A stretch of 64,000 nt of DNA, from the NCBI RefSeq assembly GCF_002288925.2, contig NW_022098022.1, positions 1,579,622 through 1,643,621 on the forward strand. The letters run 5' to 3'. The notes below the pieces were generated by a model. It was not told the origin of the DNA. It was given only the letters and a program-made list of their open reading frames with translations, and ran no database searches. Position numbers and translations under genes: made by a program. The first letter of the stretch is position 1. Each line of letters begins with the position of its first letter. Origin of the DNA: Delphinapterus leucas. Taxonomy: Eukaryota > Chordata > Mammalia > Artiodactyla > Monodontidae. Positions 1 to 11,420 of the stretch are shown piece by piece.

Positions 1-1584
1 TATTGGAAGTGTGAGTTATACACACGGGACATATGGCAAAAGACCACACAGGCTTCTTTAGTATTGAAAAAATACCACCAACTATAGAGTCTGTCCTACT
101 TTTAGGAAAACAAGAGCTATTGAAATGAGAATTGCTATTGCAGTCTCACTGGCAATATAGACTTGGATTACCCAATTGTGTTGTAGATATTTTAAGAAAT
201 AATTCATAAAAGGAAATTTGATGCCTCATATTGTCTCTTCGGTTCCTAAGACATATTCAAGGTACATGCTTTATTGAGTTGTTGAATGAGGAATTGTATC
301 CTTCGTTGTCCTTGAGTTCTCTAAATTCCAATAGAAAAGGAAATACAGAGCAGTGGAAAGCCTATGTCTGGTACAGCGAATGGTTTATTCTAGTAATGGA
401 ACTGGATATCCAAAGGCGGGGAGGCAACAATGACACCTTCCAAGGACAAGTTATTTGCGGATGGACTACAACAGATAGAAGAGGTCTTTATCTTTGCTTT
501 AACATACTGAGAGCAGCTCAAAGAATCAGGCATATGAACTGTTGCATATATTATCTGGATCACAGGTGATTTTATTGGGTTCATAGGTATGTACCTGCAT
601 AGCTGAGTAAAAAAAAAAATCTACTGAGTGGACAGCTACGCTCACTGGGGTGAAGCATTCGTGCACAGTTATTCTGAATTCAATTCCCTTTAAGCATAAT
701 ACTGAGAACTGAAACCGTCTTCAGTTACAAACCTCAACATCTACGTTAATATGAATTTACTTTCCAGGAATATCTTGCCTTGGATGATAACAGCTTGTTT
801 CAGGAACTTACTAGAATTAGATTTAATCCTGATGTCCACAGAGCTAAGATCACGATACTAAAGCAGAATGGAGGGCGCTATTGCACAAAGTCTTAAAACC
901 TAAAAAAAAATTATTATAATGTAAACAAAAATAAAAGTTCAGCTTGACTTTATAACTACTTAAAAATAAGCTAGAGAAATGGATTTCAATTCTGGCCCAT
1001 ATGAATTAAAAGTACCTATGATTAAATGACTTCAAGTCAGGAACCTGTGTCAAAACATGAGTTACACCTAGAATCACAATTCACGTTCCCATTGTTCTCG
1101 CTAAAAGTCACTTTGCTTAAGAAAATTAAAGATGTGTCCATTAAGGGTAGTGGTATCTATCTAATAATTTTTAAAGTTTCCAAAAACTTTAGGTTTTTTA
1201 AAAGACTCTTCTTTTTTATAGAAAATAACTTTAAAGTTATAAGTCAAAGAAAAACATCTCAACAAAGGTCTGGAACGTAAATGTGGTGATATTTTAAAGG
1301 TAGCTAAGAATTTAAGATGGAGGAAACAGAACTTATATTAAGAGTCCTGAAGGGAGTCTACACATTGAATAATCCACTTACCCAAATGTCCTCCCCTCTA
1401 CCAAGAAGTCATGTTCTCTGCTGTGTGTCCCAATGCAGCAAGCTGGTGAGCCCATCAGTTAGCAACAGAGAATCAAAGAGAAGACTTCCTTCCCAGATTG
1501 CCAGGAAAATGACAAGTGTTATTATGTAAATAGTCACACTTTTCCACAGAGGGTGGTGAGAAACAAGTACACCATGGAGTTTTA
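1..1584. other. Unique A+T-rich sequence, no feature recognised
   Basis: No exon, RNA gene or repeat family was recognised. The open frames here (longest about 112 codons near 231-569) have no domain, no signal peptide and no plausible splice context, so I treat them as chance. Short A-runs occur at about 610 and 902. Confidence 0.5.
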
Positions 1585-1629
1585 AAGAAAAAAAACCAAA
1601 AACCAAACCAAAACAAACAAACAAAAACT
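1585..1629. repeat. A/C-rich low-complexity tract
   Basis: A run made only of A and C apart from a single base near its start, with CAAAA- and CAAA-type steps. It resembles a decayed A-rich retrotransposon tail, but I could not identify an element attached to it. Confidence 0.7.
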
Positions 1630-2005
1630 AAGTGAGGGAAGAAGATATTCATAGTTCCCATTTGGAATGATTCTTTGAAATAATTGAAAACCATAGGAAT
1701 ATATAAGGAAAACCAAGGAATATATATTCCTTGATAATATCCCTTGTCACTCATAGATAATTTCAGCTTTGCTTGTGACTGTCCCTTTCATAATACTAAT
1801 AATGATAAAAAAAATTCACGGCCAAACGTGTTCATACATTTAACTCCAGCGACAAACACAGATAAAACGAAATCCATGGTTAACAACAAAGCTTTGTATT
1901 ATGCCAACAGTTCAACTTTCTAACTGTCCAAAAAGAGAAAACTGATTGAATTGGATTCTTCTTGTTCTCCTGTTCATTTTGTATTTCCAGGACTAAAGAA
2001 GTGGC

Positions 2006-2094
2006 AGAAAAAAAGAGAGAGGAAGGGAGAGAGAGAAGGAGGGAGGGAAAAAGAAGGACAGAGAAAAAGACTGAAAGGGAAAGATCGATCCTGG
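2006..2094. repeat. GA-rich purine tract
   Basis: About 90 bases almost entirely A and G on the plus strand, with short GAGAGA and GGGAGG blocks and a few interrupting pyrimidines. It is an imperfect purine microsatellite. The open frame read on the opposite strand (serine, leucine and proline-rich) is an artefact of this composition. Confidence 0.8.
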
Positions 2095-2880
2095 CTGTTT
2101 AGATCCCCCATACCATAAACCAGAATAATTTTACACGTAAAATTATAATACGCCAAAACCCAGTACTCATGCAAAAGAAACTATATGCTTAGCAGAGAAA
2201 ATCCCTTAGTCCATGTGTTTTTAAGCCTCAGTAAGCCATACCAATAGATAATTAGATATGATTTTGAAAATTAATGGGTCAGAATCACATCCTCTGTAAT
2301 TAGGTCACCTAAGATGAAAATCTGACTTTGTTCTTGTTCACTGTAACAGTAACCTTTTGCTCCCCCTAGATCCCAGAAGGCAACAGAATGATTCAACCTT
2401 ACTAAAATTTCACCTCCAGTAATCCATTATACCTTAACTTACACATTAAGATTTTAAAGCCTCCATCTGGTGGACAGAACTTGACCCCTTTTGATTTATA
2501 GGCAACCTGTTTTCACAGGTAAGCACATTTCATTTTCCTTGGACCACCTGGCTGAGGCGGGAACAGCTGAGGCAAGTCTGCTCTCTAGTGAGCGATTCCT
2601 GCACCACCAACATGCCATTCAGAGGTACGGATGCGGGGTGATCTACCGGTCTGTGGAATTAGAGCTTACGTTACTCTTGGAACCTAGAGGTTTATGAAAT
2701 GACTCCATTTCATATCCCTAATCCGTGGGGAGATCTGAAACACAGACTACGTCAGCAGCGGGGGATTCAATCCCCTTGCCTGTGTGGGAGGGATGAGTGG
2801 TGCTCTTGGTGGCTGAGCGAGGGGTACAAGGAACAGTTCCAACTGTACCCAGAGGTTAAGGGAGATGCTGTTACAGGCCG
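2095..2880. other. Mostly unique sequence; G+C-richer from about 2540
   Basis: No family recognised. From about 2540 to 2880 the base composition is richer in G+C than the surroundings, with two overlapping open frames of 68 and 85 codons. Neither shows a recognisable protein domain or splice-site arrangement. It could be the body of an old DNA transposon or LTR ending in the MER5-like patch that follows, but that is only a guess. Confidence 0.35.
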
Positions 2881-2934
2881 GGATTTCTCAGAGTGGGTCC
2901 TGCTAATCGCTCGCATCAGCATCATCTGGAGCTG
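2881..2934 (+). mobile_element. MER5-like hAT-Charlie fragment
   Basis: The patch reads as a decayed MER5-type non-autonomous hAT element: a 'TTCTCAgAGTGgGTCC' start followed by 'GCATCAGCATCATCTGGAG', the hallmark order of the MER5 left part. Only about 55 bases are recognisable and no terminal repeat or 8-base target duplication was found. Family assignment is from memory. Confidence 0.5.
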
Positions 2935-3000
2935 GGATGGAGAGGGTGTCTGCTGAATAACGCCATTTCCCTGTATTCTTCCTGTCATTCTGAAAGTGAG

Positions 3001-3115
3001 TTTATATATATATATATATATAAAATACAAATAATGTAAATATATACATAATATAAATATACATATAATATATATAATATAAATATATAAATATATATAA
3101 TATATATATATATAT
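3001..3115. repeat. (TA)n microsatellite
   Basis: About 115 bases of nearly pure alternating T and A with A-rich interruptions. Such tracts are length-unstable and prone to cruciform or melted structures. The isoleucine/tyrosine-rich open frame on the minus strand here is a by-product of the repeat. Confidence 0.9.
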
Positions 3116-5320
3116 TCGCCCTTCCTCACGGGATCAAAAAGTACCAGTTATGTAAGGGCATGTGGGCATATAAGAGGAACCATAGGGGATAGTCAGGAAA
3201 TTGGCTTTTTTTTTTTTCTATTCATTTGTGTGAATAATAAAGTGAGGACATGATCTCATGGAATAGGTGAACAGTGACAATGTTAAACTTTACCTGAACC
3301 TCGTATCTGGAAAACAGCGAAGGTTAAGGTATCTCCCCATCCTTTTCTACTCCAAAATACCCCACCCTTTCATGTTCCCCCAGATGGCCAGGCGACAGGA
3401 TGCTCTGGTCTGGCACATCCCCACCTCCGCCCTTCCTCAGTGACTTACAGAAGACTCATCTCCATCCTTGTAGGTGAGTCCCTGAAGACTCGTGGATAAG
3501 CCCCTTGCCTGCCAGTGTCTGTAAGCCCCGGCTCCCTTCCCTTCCTTGGAGACTTTCCTCATTAGTGAACGCTCTCCCTACTACAATAGCTTGCAGAAAA
3601 GCACCTCCTTAATTGTCCGGCGCCTTCTGCATCCTTCACAATACACAGCATCCTCATCACGCCTAAGCACTCTTAACAAACACCGCTTTGGAAGAGAACA
3701 TGTGGATGATGCATTTACAATAGCCAGAGATTCACCACAAACCGGAGCCAACCAGCAAACGCACTGGGGAGGCCAATGACTACTTGGCTGTGCTTTTAAC
3801 TATGGAATTACGATCAGACTTGCATTTCTTGGAAAGGCATTTTGGCAAGAGCACTAAAGATGGTCTGAAGAGATGAGACCATATCTGACAGCCCACGGAG
3901 CAAGCTATTTGAACTTCTCAACTAAGACAATGAAGTTCCATTGAAGAGAAGGAGAGCGCCTTTAGAGAGACGCAGGAGTTAGAAACTCTGGGATTTTGGC
4001 AAATCACTGACTTTGGGAATGAAAATAAGGAAAAGCCAAAGATGACTAAGGTGCTTACCTTCTGAGCCACTGATTGAGCTGGAGAATGCAGGAGAGTATC
4101 AGGGTTAGTGGGATTGACTTACTTTTAAATTACCCACAACCAGGTATGTAAAAATGATGCGATCTAATGTGACTCAGAGATATAGAGTATGATAAATGGA
4201 AATTTACGAAGTAAAATGAGTAAGCAAATTAAAATCTGAGGAACATAATTACAGGAAAAATAACACAAAGCCTAGAGTGAGGTTGATAAACAAAATGCAC
4301 ACTTTAGACCCTATACATTTGTCACACAAATGAGTTTTCTGGCAGCCAGTGAAAGGAAGGGAACAAAATCAGCTTGTGAGACCCATCTGTCTTCTCAAGA
4401 GAAGGATAATTACTTGGGAAACTAAGTATTGAATGACGGAGAGGTTTCTTCCCAACACGTTGAGTTTGAAGCTCTGAAGTAATTTAGACAGAATATTAGT
4501 TTAAAAAAAAAACCAGAATTTTTGTTTCAATTTAATAGTTTAACAGGCTGACAACTTATAATTGCCAGGAGGATTGGATAAATGGAAGCCAGAATTCCTG
4601 TGTCATGACAAAAAGAAGAGGCTGGAAAAGGAATATAGTTGAGTGCTGAGCTTATTGTTAAATTTGGTTTTACCAGTTTACAGTTGAAGCGGATAATTTT
4701 TGACGCTTAAAAAATATCTAGGTTTCTATCTGATTATGGTTTTCTTACCCCCAGGAAATTGCTGAATAAACTATTTAATATATAAATAAATAAAATCAGA
4801 GAATCAGAACTTTGGGTTTTCTCTTTATTTTGATCCCTATTACTTTCAAGGGTTACAAAACAATGTAAAATGTGGATTTAATCATTTCTTTTTGGCAAGA
4901 AGCCTGTGTAGGAGGTCATTTTAGTAGGTGCATTAATCATTTGAAAGTTTGAAGTTTTACGAACCTCAAAGTAGCATATTATACTAAGAGGATCAAATAT
5001 GTCATTATGAGAAAAGGGAAACTTTTATTGACAAACTGTCTAATGGAAGAACAGACAGAGTGAAGGTAAATTATTTAAATTTTTTTGATAGATTGTTATG
5101 TGTATCATATTGTCATCTATGAAATCCAATGGTTTTTAAAAATTAGAATGATCTTTTTCTTAATTACTTAAAAATTATTTGAGATAGAAGGAGGGACAGA
5201 GCAAGACAGACAAGTTAACTGTTCTCTGTTGTATCCATGCTGTGTGCCGGGCAGGAGGATGTAGGCAATGACATGGCTGTTGGGGCTTTAAAGGAAGACG
5301 TCTAAGGCATAAGGGTTCCA
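3116..5320. other. Unique A+T-rich sequence
   Basis: No exon or repeat family recognised across 2.2 kb. Contains a 12-T run at about 3206-3217 and a moderately G+C-rich patch at 3330-3560. The 77-codon open frame near 3546 shows no known domain. Confidence 0.45.
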
Positions 5321-5324
5321 CCAC

Positions 5325-5440
5325 GTACCGATGAGGAAACACAAACTCAGCTTCAAAGTTTGGCTTTAGGTTCGACTGTAAACGGCTTTAAGAATTAGGA
5401 CTGCAAGTCATGTGTCCTCATCCCAGATCAGTGCTCCGGG
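5325..5440 (-). mobile_element. Possible MIR fragment
   Basis: The plus strand reads 'CCGATGAGGAAACACAAACT' followed by diverged sequence, like the reverse complement of the MIR core ('ACAGATGAGGAAACTGAGGC'). The match is short and highly diverged, so both the call and the ends are weak. Confidence 0.35.
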
Positions 5441-5889
5441 TTCTACTATGCTAGAAAAACATCAAAATGATTCATTTTCTTTATTTTCATCCCCTAATAA
5501 CGAGATTGAGGATTTCACAGGAAAGAAAAAAATTTGCCAATGCATGATAATGTTAAAATATCATCTTATCATAAAATGTAAACATGACAAACAAAAATAA
5601 AAGCAAAGGAAGAGAGGTGACACTGATTATTTATTTGACGAAGTTTTACAGAGCGCCAGTCACCCTTTTTCAGACGAGAAGAGGATGGATGTATAAAGAC
5701 ATGAATGACACTATCCCTGCACTCATTTTTTAGTTTGAAATTCAAATCATCCTAGGTATAAAAAAGCCAAGGCTGTATGTTATCTCCCACCACGATTTTC
5801 TAAACCTAACTTAACGCATGTGAAATGGAGATATGAACTTTTACAAACTCAGGTATTTCACTTGTTGTAAAATGTTTTTAACCTGCGAG

Positions 5890-6115
5890 GTGAGGGTTGT
5901 GCAGAGATTAAGAGCACAGATTCTGGGGTCGGTACTGTCTGAATTTACATCTCCTTTCCACCCGTTCCCGGCTGTCATCTTCAAGCTTCAAGATGTTTGC
6001 CTGGAACAGGAAGGTAGGACGAGCACCTGCCTCACAGCGCCCTTAAAAGCCTCAAATGAGATGGGATGGGGCGACGGCCAGCAATGTGCCCAGCACACAG
6101 CAGTCATTTGTTTTA
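5890..6115 (+). mobile_element. MIR SINE, sense
   Basis: The order of MIR landmarks is preserved: 'AGATTAAGAGCACAGATTCT' (tRNA-derived head), a diverged core, 'GCACCTGCCTCACAG', then 'TCAAATGAGAT' and 'CCCAGCACACAGCAGTCATT' (LINE2-like tail). MIRs spread before the mammalian radiation and are normally this diverged. The 122-codon open frame running through it is not a gene. Confidence 0.7.
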
Positions 6116-6304
6116 ATGAGCTACTGGTGGTTCCACCACTATTAGCAGCAGTTTGTGAAGCCCAGATGGAAAAGTTGCAACCAGCTCCTATTTGCAATTA
6201 GAATAAACTCGGGAGTCTGGACTGCAAAATAGGTTTTTTTATCCCCTTCTGTCTTTGCCCACACCTTCACATACTTCTGTGGAACATAAGAATGAAGAAA
6301 TGAT

Positions 6305-6370
6305 TATATATATATATATATGTAATGTAACATTTAATATATGATATATAGATTATACACATATATATTT
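6305..6370. repeat. TA-rich simple repeat
   Basis: Alternating TA dinucleotides and ATATAT-type steps, imperfect, about 65 bases. Confidence 0.75.
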
Positions 6371-8145
6371 TAAAATTTCTATTAACGTCATATGGCCACT
6401 AATCTGTCTTATCTTTCTGATTATTTTATAAACTCTTAGGGGACAGGTGTTGAAATCACCTTGTTTTGGGCAGAATATCATGTCTCTACTTGGAACATCA
6501 CGTACTTGGGCAGTTACTTGTTTTTGACTATACATACGTTCAAGTCGGTTTTATTATTATTATTTTTTAAGATAACAGCACGTGAAGACAGAGCAGATCA
6601 ACGGCAGTGCTTCAATAGCAAAATCTTGAGAAGAAAAGGACAGACTGCGGGTGAATTCTTTTGGCATCACCTTCCTCCCACTTTTCTGCTGTTTCTCCTT
6701 CCTCCTCTCTCTCCTCCATTTCAAGGACCAGCACACCCAGACACCATTCTAATTACGCGTGTGAGGTGTTTTTAGCTTTTGAGAAAACGCTGCCTTATTT
6801 GCAACCCACAATGGAGAAGAGACCTAAGAAAAACCACAGCTCAGAAATTAAGTGATCAGTCACTCAGCTCTCAAGTCGTGGAGGAGCAATTAAATTCCCT
6901 AATAAGTGAAAAACAATGTCATTCTTTATGCGTTATTTTCTCTTAACACTAATGATTCACACTGAAGATTCCATCTGTATTTTGAAGACAATTGGGTGTC
7001 TTAGATTAACGATGTGATCTGCCTGTGTTTTCTCCATTACTCAAAAGAAGGGTGAGTTAGGTACCAGCCGGGCTGCCCCACCGATGGCTTGTGTCACTGA
7101 TTTCTGAGAGGGAGGTGTTCAAAGGCCAGCTGTGAATGAGCTAGAATTCAATCACACCAACAGACAACAGTGACAGCCTTGGAATGATGTTGAAATTGTA
7201 AAGCTGTAACTTCTTGAAACTCTATTTTTTTCATACATCATAGATGTCCTAGAGCAGGATGGAATAATTTCCCAATTCAGGGTCAAAACAAGAAAAAGAA
7301 ACAAGCAAAAAAACAAAAGTAAAAACAAAAGCAGGAAAAGTCTCCTCATGCCTTCACCTTTAGCCTTCTAGAACGTATTTACTTAATGAACTCTTCACTC
7401 CTGCTAGGTTAAGTGCCAGGAAAAGATTCTAAAATGCTAGTAGAATAAAGGCCATTCAAAACTAGATGCAACTCATTGTCGGTTTACGCAGAGAAACTGA
7501 TTACCGAGTAGCTTCCTATGTGAAATGATCCCTGCATCAGCTTCTACTCAATGCTGGGGAATAACTCAAAAATAAATATTTGATTGGGCTAACAATTAAT
7601 CTAGATTATTTAATGTTCTCTGCATGTTCATTTGAAAATGTCTCTTTTCACCTTCTAAAGAGAATGTAACCATTTTATACACAAGTTGGAAAACAAAGAA
7701 AAGAAAAGTCCATAATCATTTCACCCTAAACTGATACAGATATGAACATATGATACAGTTACGTGTATATATCATCAGTTTGGCTTTGTTCGGTGGTCAG
7801 AATCATAGTGCACATTTAACAGCTGACATAAATGTACACAGCTTTAATTCCTGCTTTTTCCCCTTTTAATAAGGACATCTTTCCTTGTTACTACATGGTC
7901 TTCAATAGCCTCAGTGGCTGATGACTGATAGAGAACATCCAATAAATGTATCAACGTTTACCTAAGAATTCTCCCGCCATTGGATATGTGTTTCCAAATA
8001 TTCCCTAAAGATACCAAGCAGCTATCCTTCACGATGCGTTTATGATGCCATTGTGATTATGGAAAACACATTAGAAAACAACATATTTTTTATTTCTCCT
8101 TTATGAAAACAACTTTTTATGCAAGTCTCCTTTATTTCTAAATTT
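6371..8145. other. Unique sequence
   Basis: No gene or repeat family could be assigned. The T-rich/C-rich stretch at 6660-6730 gives open frames without domains. A region near 7370-7440 has a faint L2-like look ('TTAAGTGCCAGG') but is too diverged to call. Confidence 0.4.
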
Positions 8146-8149
8146 AAAA

Positions 8150-8392
8150 AAATTGGGAGTTTGGGATTACCATGTACACGCTGCTATACTTAAAATAGAT
8201 AACCAACAAGGACCTACTGTATAGCACAGGGAACTCTGCTCAGTATTTTGTAATAACCTAAATGGGAAAAGTATTTGAAAAAGAATAGATACATGTACAT
8301 GTATAACTGAATCACTTTGCTGTACACCTGAAACTAACACAACATCGTTAATCAACTATACTCCAATATAAAATAAAAATTAAAAATAGAAT
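8150..8392 (+). mobile_element. L1 3' end (3'UTR), sense
   Basis: A 5'-truncated LINE-1. Diagnostic strings are 'TTGGGAGTTTGGGATTACCA', 'AACCAACAAGGACCTACTGT', 'ATAGCACAGGGAACTCTGCT', 'AATCACTTTGCTGTACACCT' and an A-rich tail ending near 8392. Only non-coding 3'UTR remains. I found no convincing target-site duplication. Confidence 0.88.
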
Positions 8393-8611
8393 TCCATATA
8401 TTACTATGACACGCATGATATCTTTTTAGATTTACACTCAGAGGCACATGGATTCGACGGAGACTGGTGGAATAAATACCAACTGATACTTTCCAAAGAG
8501 AGTCTTTTCACTAATCATGTTTACTAATGTCCACCAGCAGATTACGACGTCTGGCACCAACTCGCCAGATAACCTCAAGTTACCTCCATTCCTTCCTTCA
8601 AAAATTCCATT

Positions 8612-8737
8612 CCAGCTTTATGGGAAAGGAATCTAAAACAGAGTGGATATATGTGTATGTATAACAGACTCACTTTGCTGTACATCTGAAACTAACATAA
8701 GATTATACATCAGCTGTACTCCAATAAAAATTAAAAG
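8612..8737 (+). mobile_element. Very short L1 3' end with 12-bp target duplication
   Basis: Contains the last ~100 bases of the same L1 3'UTR type ('CTCACTTTGCTGTACATCTG', 'TCCAATAAAAATTAAAAG'). It is bracketed by the direct repeat AAAAATTCCATT at 8600-8611 and 8738-8749, as expected of L1-driven target-primed insertion. Some A's of the repeat are ambiguous with the element's A-tail. Confidence 0.82.
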
Positions 8738-8749
8738 AAAAATTCCATT

Positions 8750-9125
8750 GCACACCCCGGGAATCCCTCCTTCTTGGAACATTGCGTAGGTGGCTGGCTA
8801 TGTCTGAGTAAAAGCGAAGCAGCCAAGCCATCCCAGAGGTTATGCGGCAGCCTCATCGGCCTCCTATAGCTCTGTGCACGAGGAAAAGCCTCAGCACTAA
8901 TTCTCTCCCCTAAAGTGTGACCAGCGTAAGAGCTTCCCGTGGTTCCTCCCCTGTGACAACAGTGCGTTCAAACCTCAGTGGAGAAAGAGAATGAACAGGA
9001 GATCAGAGTTGATGGACCGAACCCCAATTGTTAGTAGTAAAGTGTACTTTTCAGATATAGGTACTTAGAGAAGTTTTTTTTTTTCTCTATAAAATATGAT
9101 TCCTAACAGGATAAAACAAAATCTT
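8750..9125. other. Unassigned spacer
   Basis: About 375 bases of mixed composition with scattered CpG. No gene or repeat family recognised. Confidence 0.4.
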
Positions 9126-9417
9126 AAAACAGCTTCCCCTGTGAGGCATGACTTGGGGGAGAGAGATTACGTCTATGTAGCATACCTACATGGAATAAAT
9201 ATACAGCTTAGCCCAGATCTGCCTAAAACAGTTTCCCCTGTGAGGCATGACTTGGGGGAGAGAGATTACGTCTATGTAGCATACATACATGGAATAAATA
9301 TACAGCTTAGCCCAGATCTGTAAAACAGTTTCCCCTGTGAGGCATGACTTGGGGGAGAGAGATTACGTCTATGTAGCATACATACATGGAATAAATATAC
9401 AGCTTAGCCCAGATCTG
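9126..9417. repeat. Near-identical 97-99 bp tandem triplication
   Basis: Three consecutive copies begin with AAAACAG at 9126, 9225 and 9322. Copy lengths are 99, 97 and about 96 bases. They differ by a few substitutions (AGCTTCCCC versus AGTTTCCCC, CATACCTAC versus CATACATAC) and a short indel after CCCAGATCTG. Such similarity means the array amplified recently compared with its surroundings. A 75-codon open frame crosses two copies only because they repeat the same frame. I do not recognise the unit as a known family. Internal direct repeats of this size are common in retroviral LTR U3 regions, which is one possible origin. Confidence 0.93.
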
Positions 9418-9740
9418 ATGAGCTTCAGCCTTCTTGGGGGGTAGTTCCTGAATCTGGGACAAGAAGAGTGTGTCTAATCAAAATTCTACAAGGTATTCCA
9501 CCTTGCGGAGTACTGCGCGGAAGGCCAGCTTTAGGCTACATCTTTTCTTGGGTAAGGGTTGTCAGGGAACCGGCTCTATTCTGGGAAAATCTTCTCTCCC
9601 CAGTCAGGCACCAGTGCCCTCCTTTCCTCTTTTTGTAATCCCCAGGTCAAAACTAAAATGTGAATGGCTGATGACAGTTTAAAGTGTTACACCTCCCACG
9701 GGGAAGAGAATTTGAATAGGCGTCGGAGCTTTTAGCTAAT
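9418..9740. other. Unassigned, possibly continuation of the element carrying the triplication
   Basis: Sequence continues past the third repeat copy without an obvious break and is richer in G+C than the flanks. It could be the body of an old LTR of which the triplicated unit is part, but no TATA box, poly(A) signal or TG...CA ends were pinned down. Confidence 0.3.
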
Positions 9741-10332
9741 GGGTGAAGTTCAGAGGAAGAAATCCCAAGTATCAGGAGATGCACTTTTTATGCTATGGCA
9801 GGTACAGTAGGACCCGGGAGAGCACCAAGGCCTTCCCAGCATCCTGAGCACACACCTGACACACAATCTTCCACTCTGTTCATATTTAAGGCCCAAATCT
9901 TGTAAGTACATACTGTATGGCGAAAATATATATATATTTTTTTGAGGCAGGTAGGGTAGGGAAGGGAGTCTTGTCAATGATTTAAAATTCCTTTGGCTTG
10001 TGGCAAAATCCACTCTACTCTCTTTGTCTTTTATTGGGTCTGATTCCTTAGGACTCAGATCTCTGTAGGTATGCTGCTTACTAGTCACATTTTAGGCAAG
10101 TCGGTTAATAAAATATAAATAGTGTTCCTAACTTCCATATTTGTTGCATGCATTAGATGCAACATACATAAATTTCTTTGCCCTCAATAAATAGTACCTC
10201 TTGTTTGTCCTTGGTTACATGCTTCTGAGGTATTAATGGTTTGGGGTCAGAGAACTTTAAAAGTCATGGCTGTTAATACTCTAAGCTGGTGTGTCTGTAT
10301 GTGTGTGTCTTAGCATCAAGATGCACTTAATG

Positions 10333-10708
10333 TATTATTATTTTTTTAGATCCCACATGTAAGTGATATCATAGGATATTTGTCTTTCTCTGACTTACTT
10401 CACTAAGTATGATAATCTCTAGGTCCATCCACGTTGCTGCAAATGGCGTTACTTCCTTCTTTTTGATGGCTGAGTACATAAACACACGACTACATAAAAC
10501 AGTCAACGAGGATTATTGCACAGGGAACTCTACTCGAGTATAGCACAGGGAATTCTACCCAAAATTCTGTAATAACCTATATGGGAAAATAATCTGAAAA
10601 AGAGTGGATATATGTATAATTGAATCACTTGGCTGTACACCTAAAACTAACACAACATTGTAAATCAACTACACTACAATATATAATAAGATAAAAATTA
10701 AATTTAAA
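10333..10708 (+). mobile_element. 5'-inverted (twin-primed) L1 insertion
   Basis: The segment from about 10340 to 10478 is L1 ORF2-end sequence in antisense ('ACTTACTTCACTAAGTATGA', 'AGGTCCATCCACGTTGCTGC'). From about 10480 to 10708 it is L1 3'UTR in sense, ending in an A-rich tail. The whole composite is flanked by AAGATGCACTTAATG (10318-10332) and AAGATGCATTTAATG (10709-10723), 14 of 15 bases identical. One duplication around both pieces shows a single insertion event with 5' inversion. A 25-base internal duplication (10514-10538 and 10539-10562) covers 'GCACAGGGAACTCTAC'. Confidence 0.9.
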
Positions 10709-11238
10709 AAGATGCATTTAATGATGATATTCTGAGAAATCAAACACAGAAACTGCTTGAAATGATTATTGCACCATTTTCTTTATTAACCCTTATCCCT
10801 GTGTCCGTCCCTTTGAATAATCCGAGCTGTCTGTGTCCACATTAATGATTATAACACTCCAGTGGTGTCTGAAAGAGATAACAGTCTATAGAGGCAAGAA
10901 TTTATATGAAGGATAGGACCAGGATGTGTCTGAGCAGATTTTATCTTAAATATTTAAAGACTAAGCCGTAACCGTTAATTTTACTGTGAGTCAAGAGACT
11001 GCATTTTAGCGCGCAAGCTCAAAAACGTATCTCTAAGTTCCGTAGAACTCTGAAGGGAAAACAAGACAGTAAACATCGTGATTGTCTTCCATCCTCACTA
11101 AACTAGTGCAGAAAGTATTGTATATATGGCGCTTTTTAATGGTTTTCTGCATTCGCGGTCTTTTTTCAGCTCTTCCATTTCCCCAAACAGAGGCCAATCT
11201 TTAAATTAGAGTGAATGTTGGTAATACCTAGTACGGCT

Positions 11239-11410
11239 AGAGCAGTAATTCCTAATGCCCAGGGTGCCTCACGATCGCCTGATCAGAGAGCCATTTACAA
11301 ATACAGATTCGTGACTCCACCACTCCAGATTATAAACTGTAATCTCTAAGGTGGGAAAAGTGTACCTCTTTAAAAAAAAAAATCTTCACAGGTAATTCTT
11401 GCTAGTAGCC
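11239..11410 (+). mobile_element. MER5-like hAT-Charlie element
   Basis: Reads as a diverged MER5: 'GAGCAGTAATTCCTAATGCC' at the left, 'ACAAATACAGATTCGTGACT' and 'CCACTCCAGATTATAAACTG' in the middle, and 'TTCACAGGTAATTCTTG' at the right, in the order of the MER5 consensus as I remember it. An A-run at 11371-11382 interrupts it. Terminal repeats and target duplication were not resolved. Confidence 0.6.
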
Positions 11411-11420
11411 AGCTCTGAAC

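Noticed and set aside
5833..6201. 122-codon frame as an exon
   Set aside because: It coincides with a sense MIR SINE.
9096..9323. 75-codon frame with an internal protein repeat
   Set aside because: The repeat is at the DNA level (tandem triplication), which copies the same frame twice; no coding evidence.
9126..9417. The triplicated ~98-bp unit as a CRISPR-like array
   Set aside because: The copies abut without unique spacers and the context is mammalian nuclear DNA.
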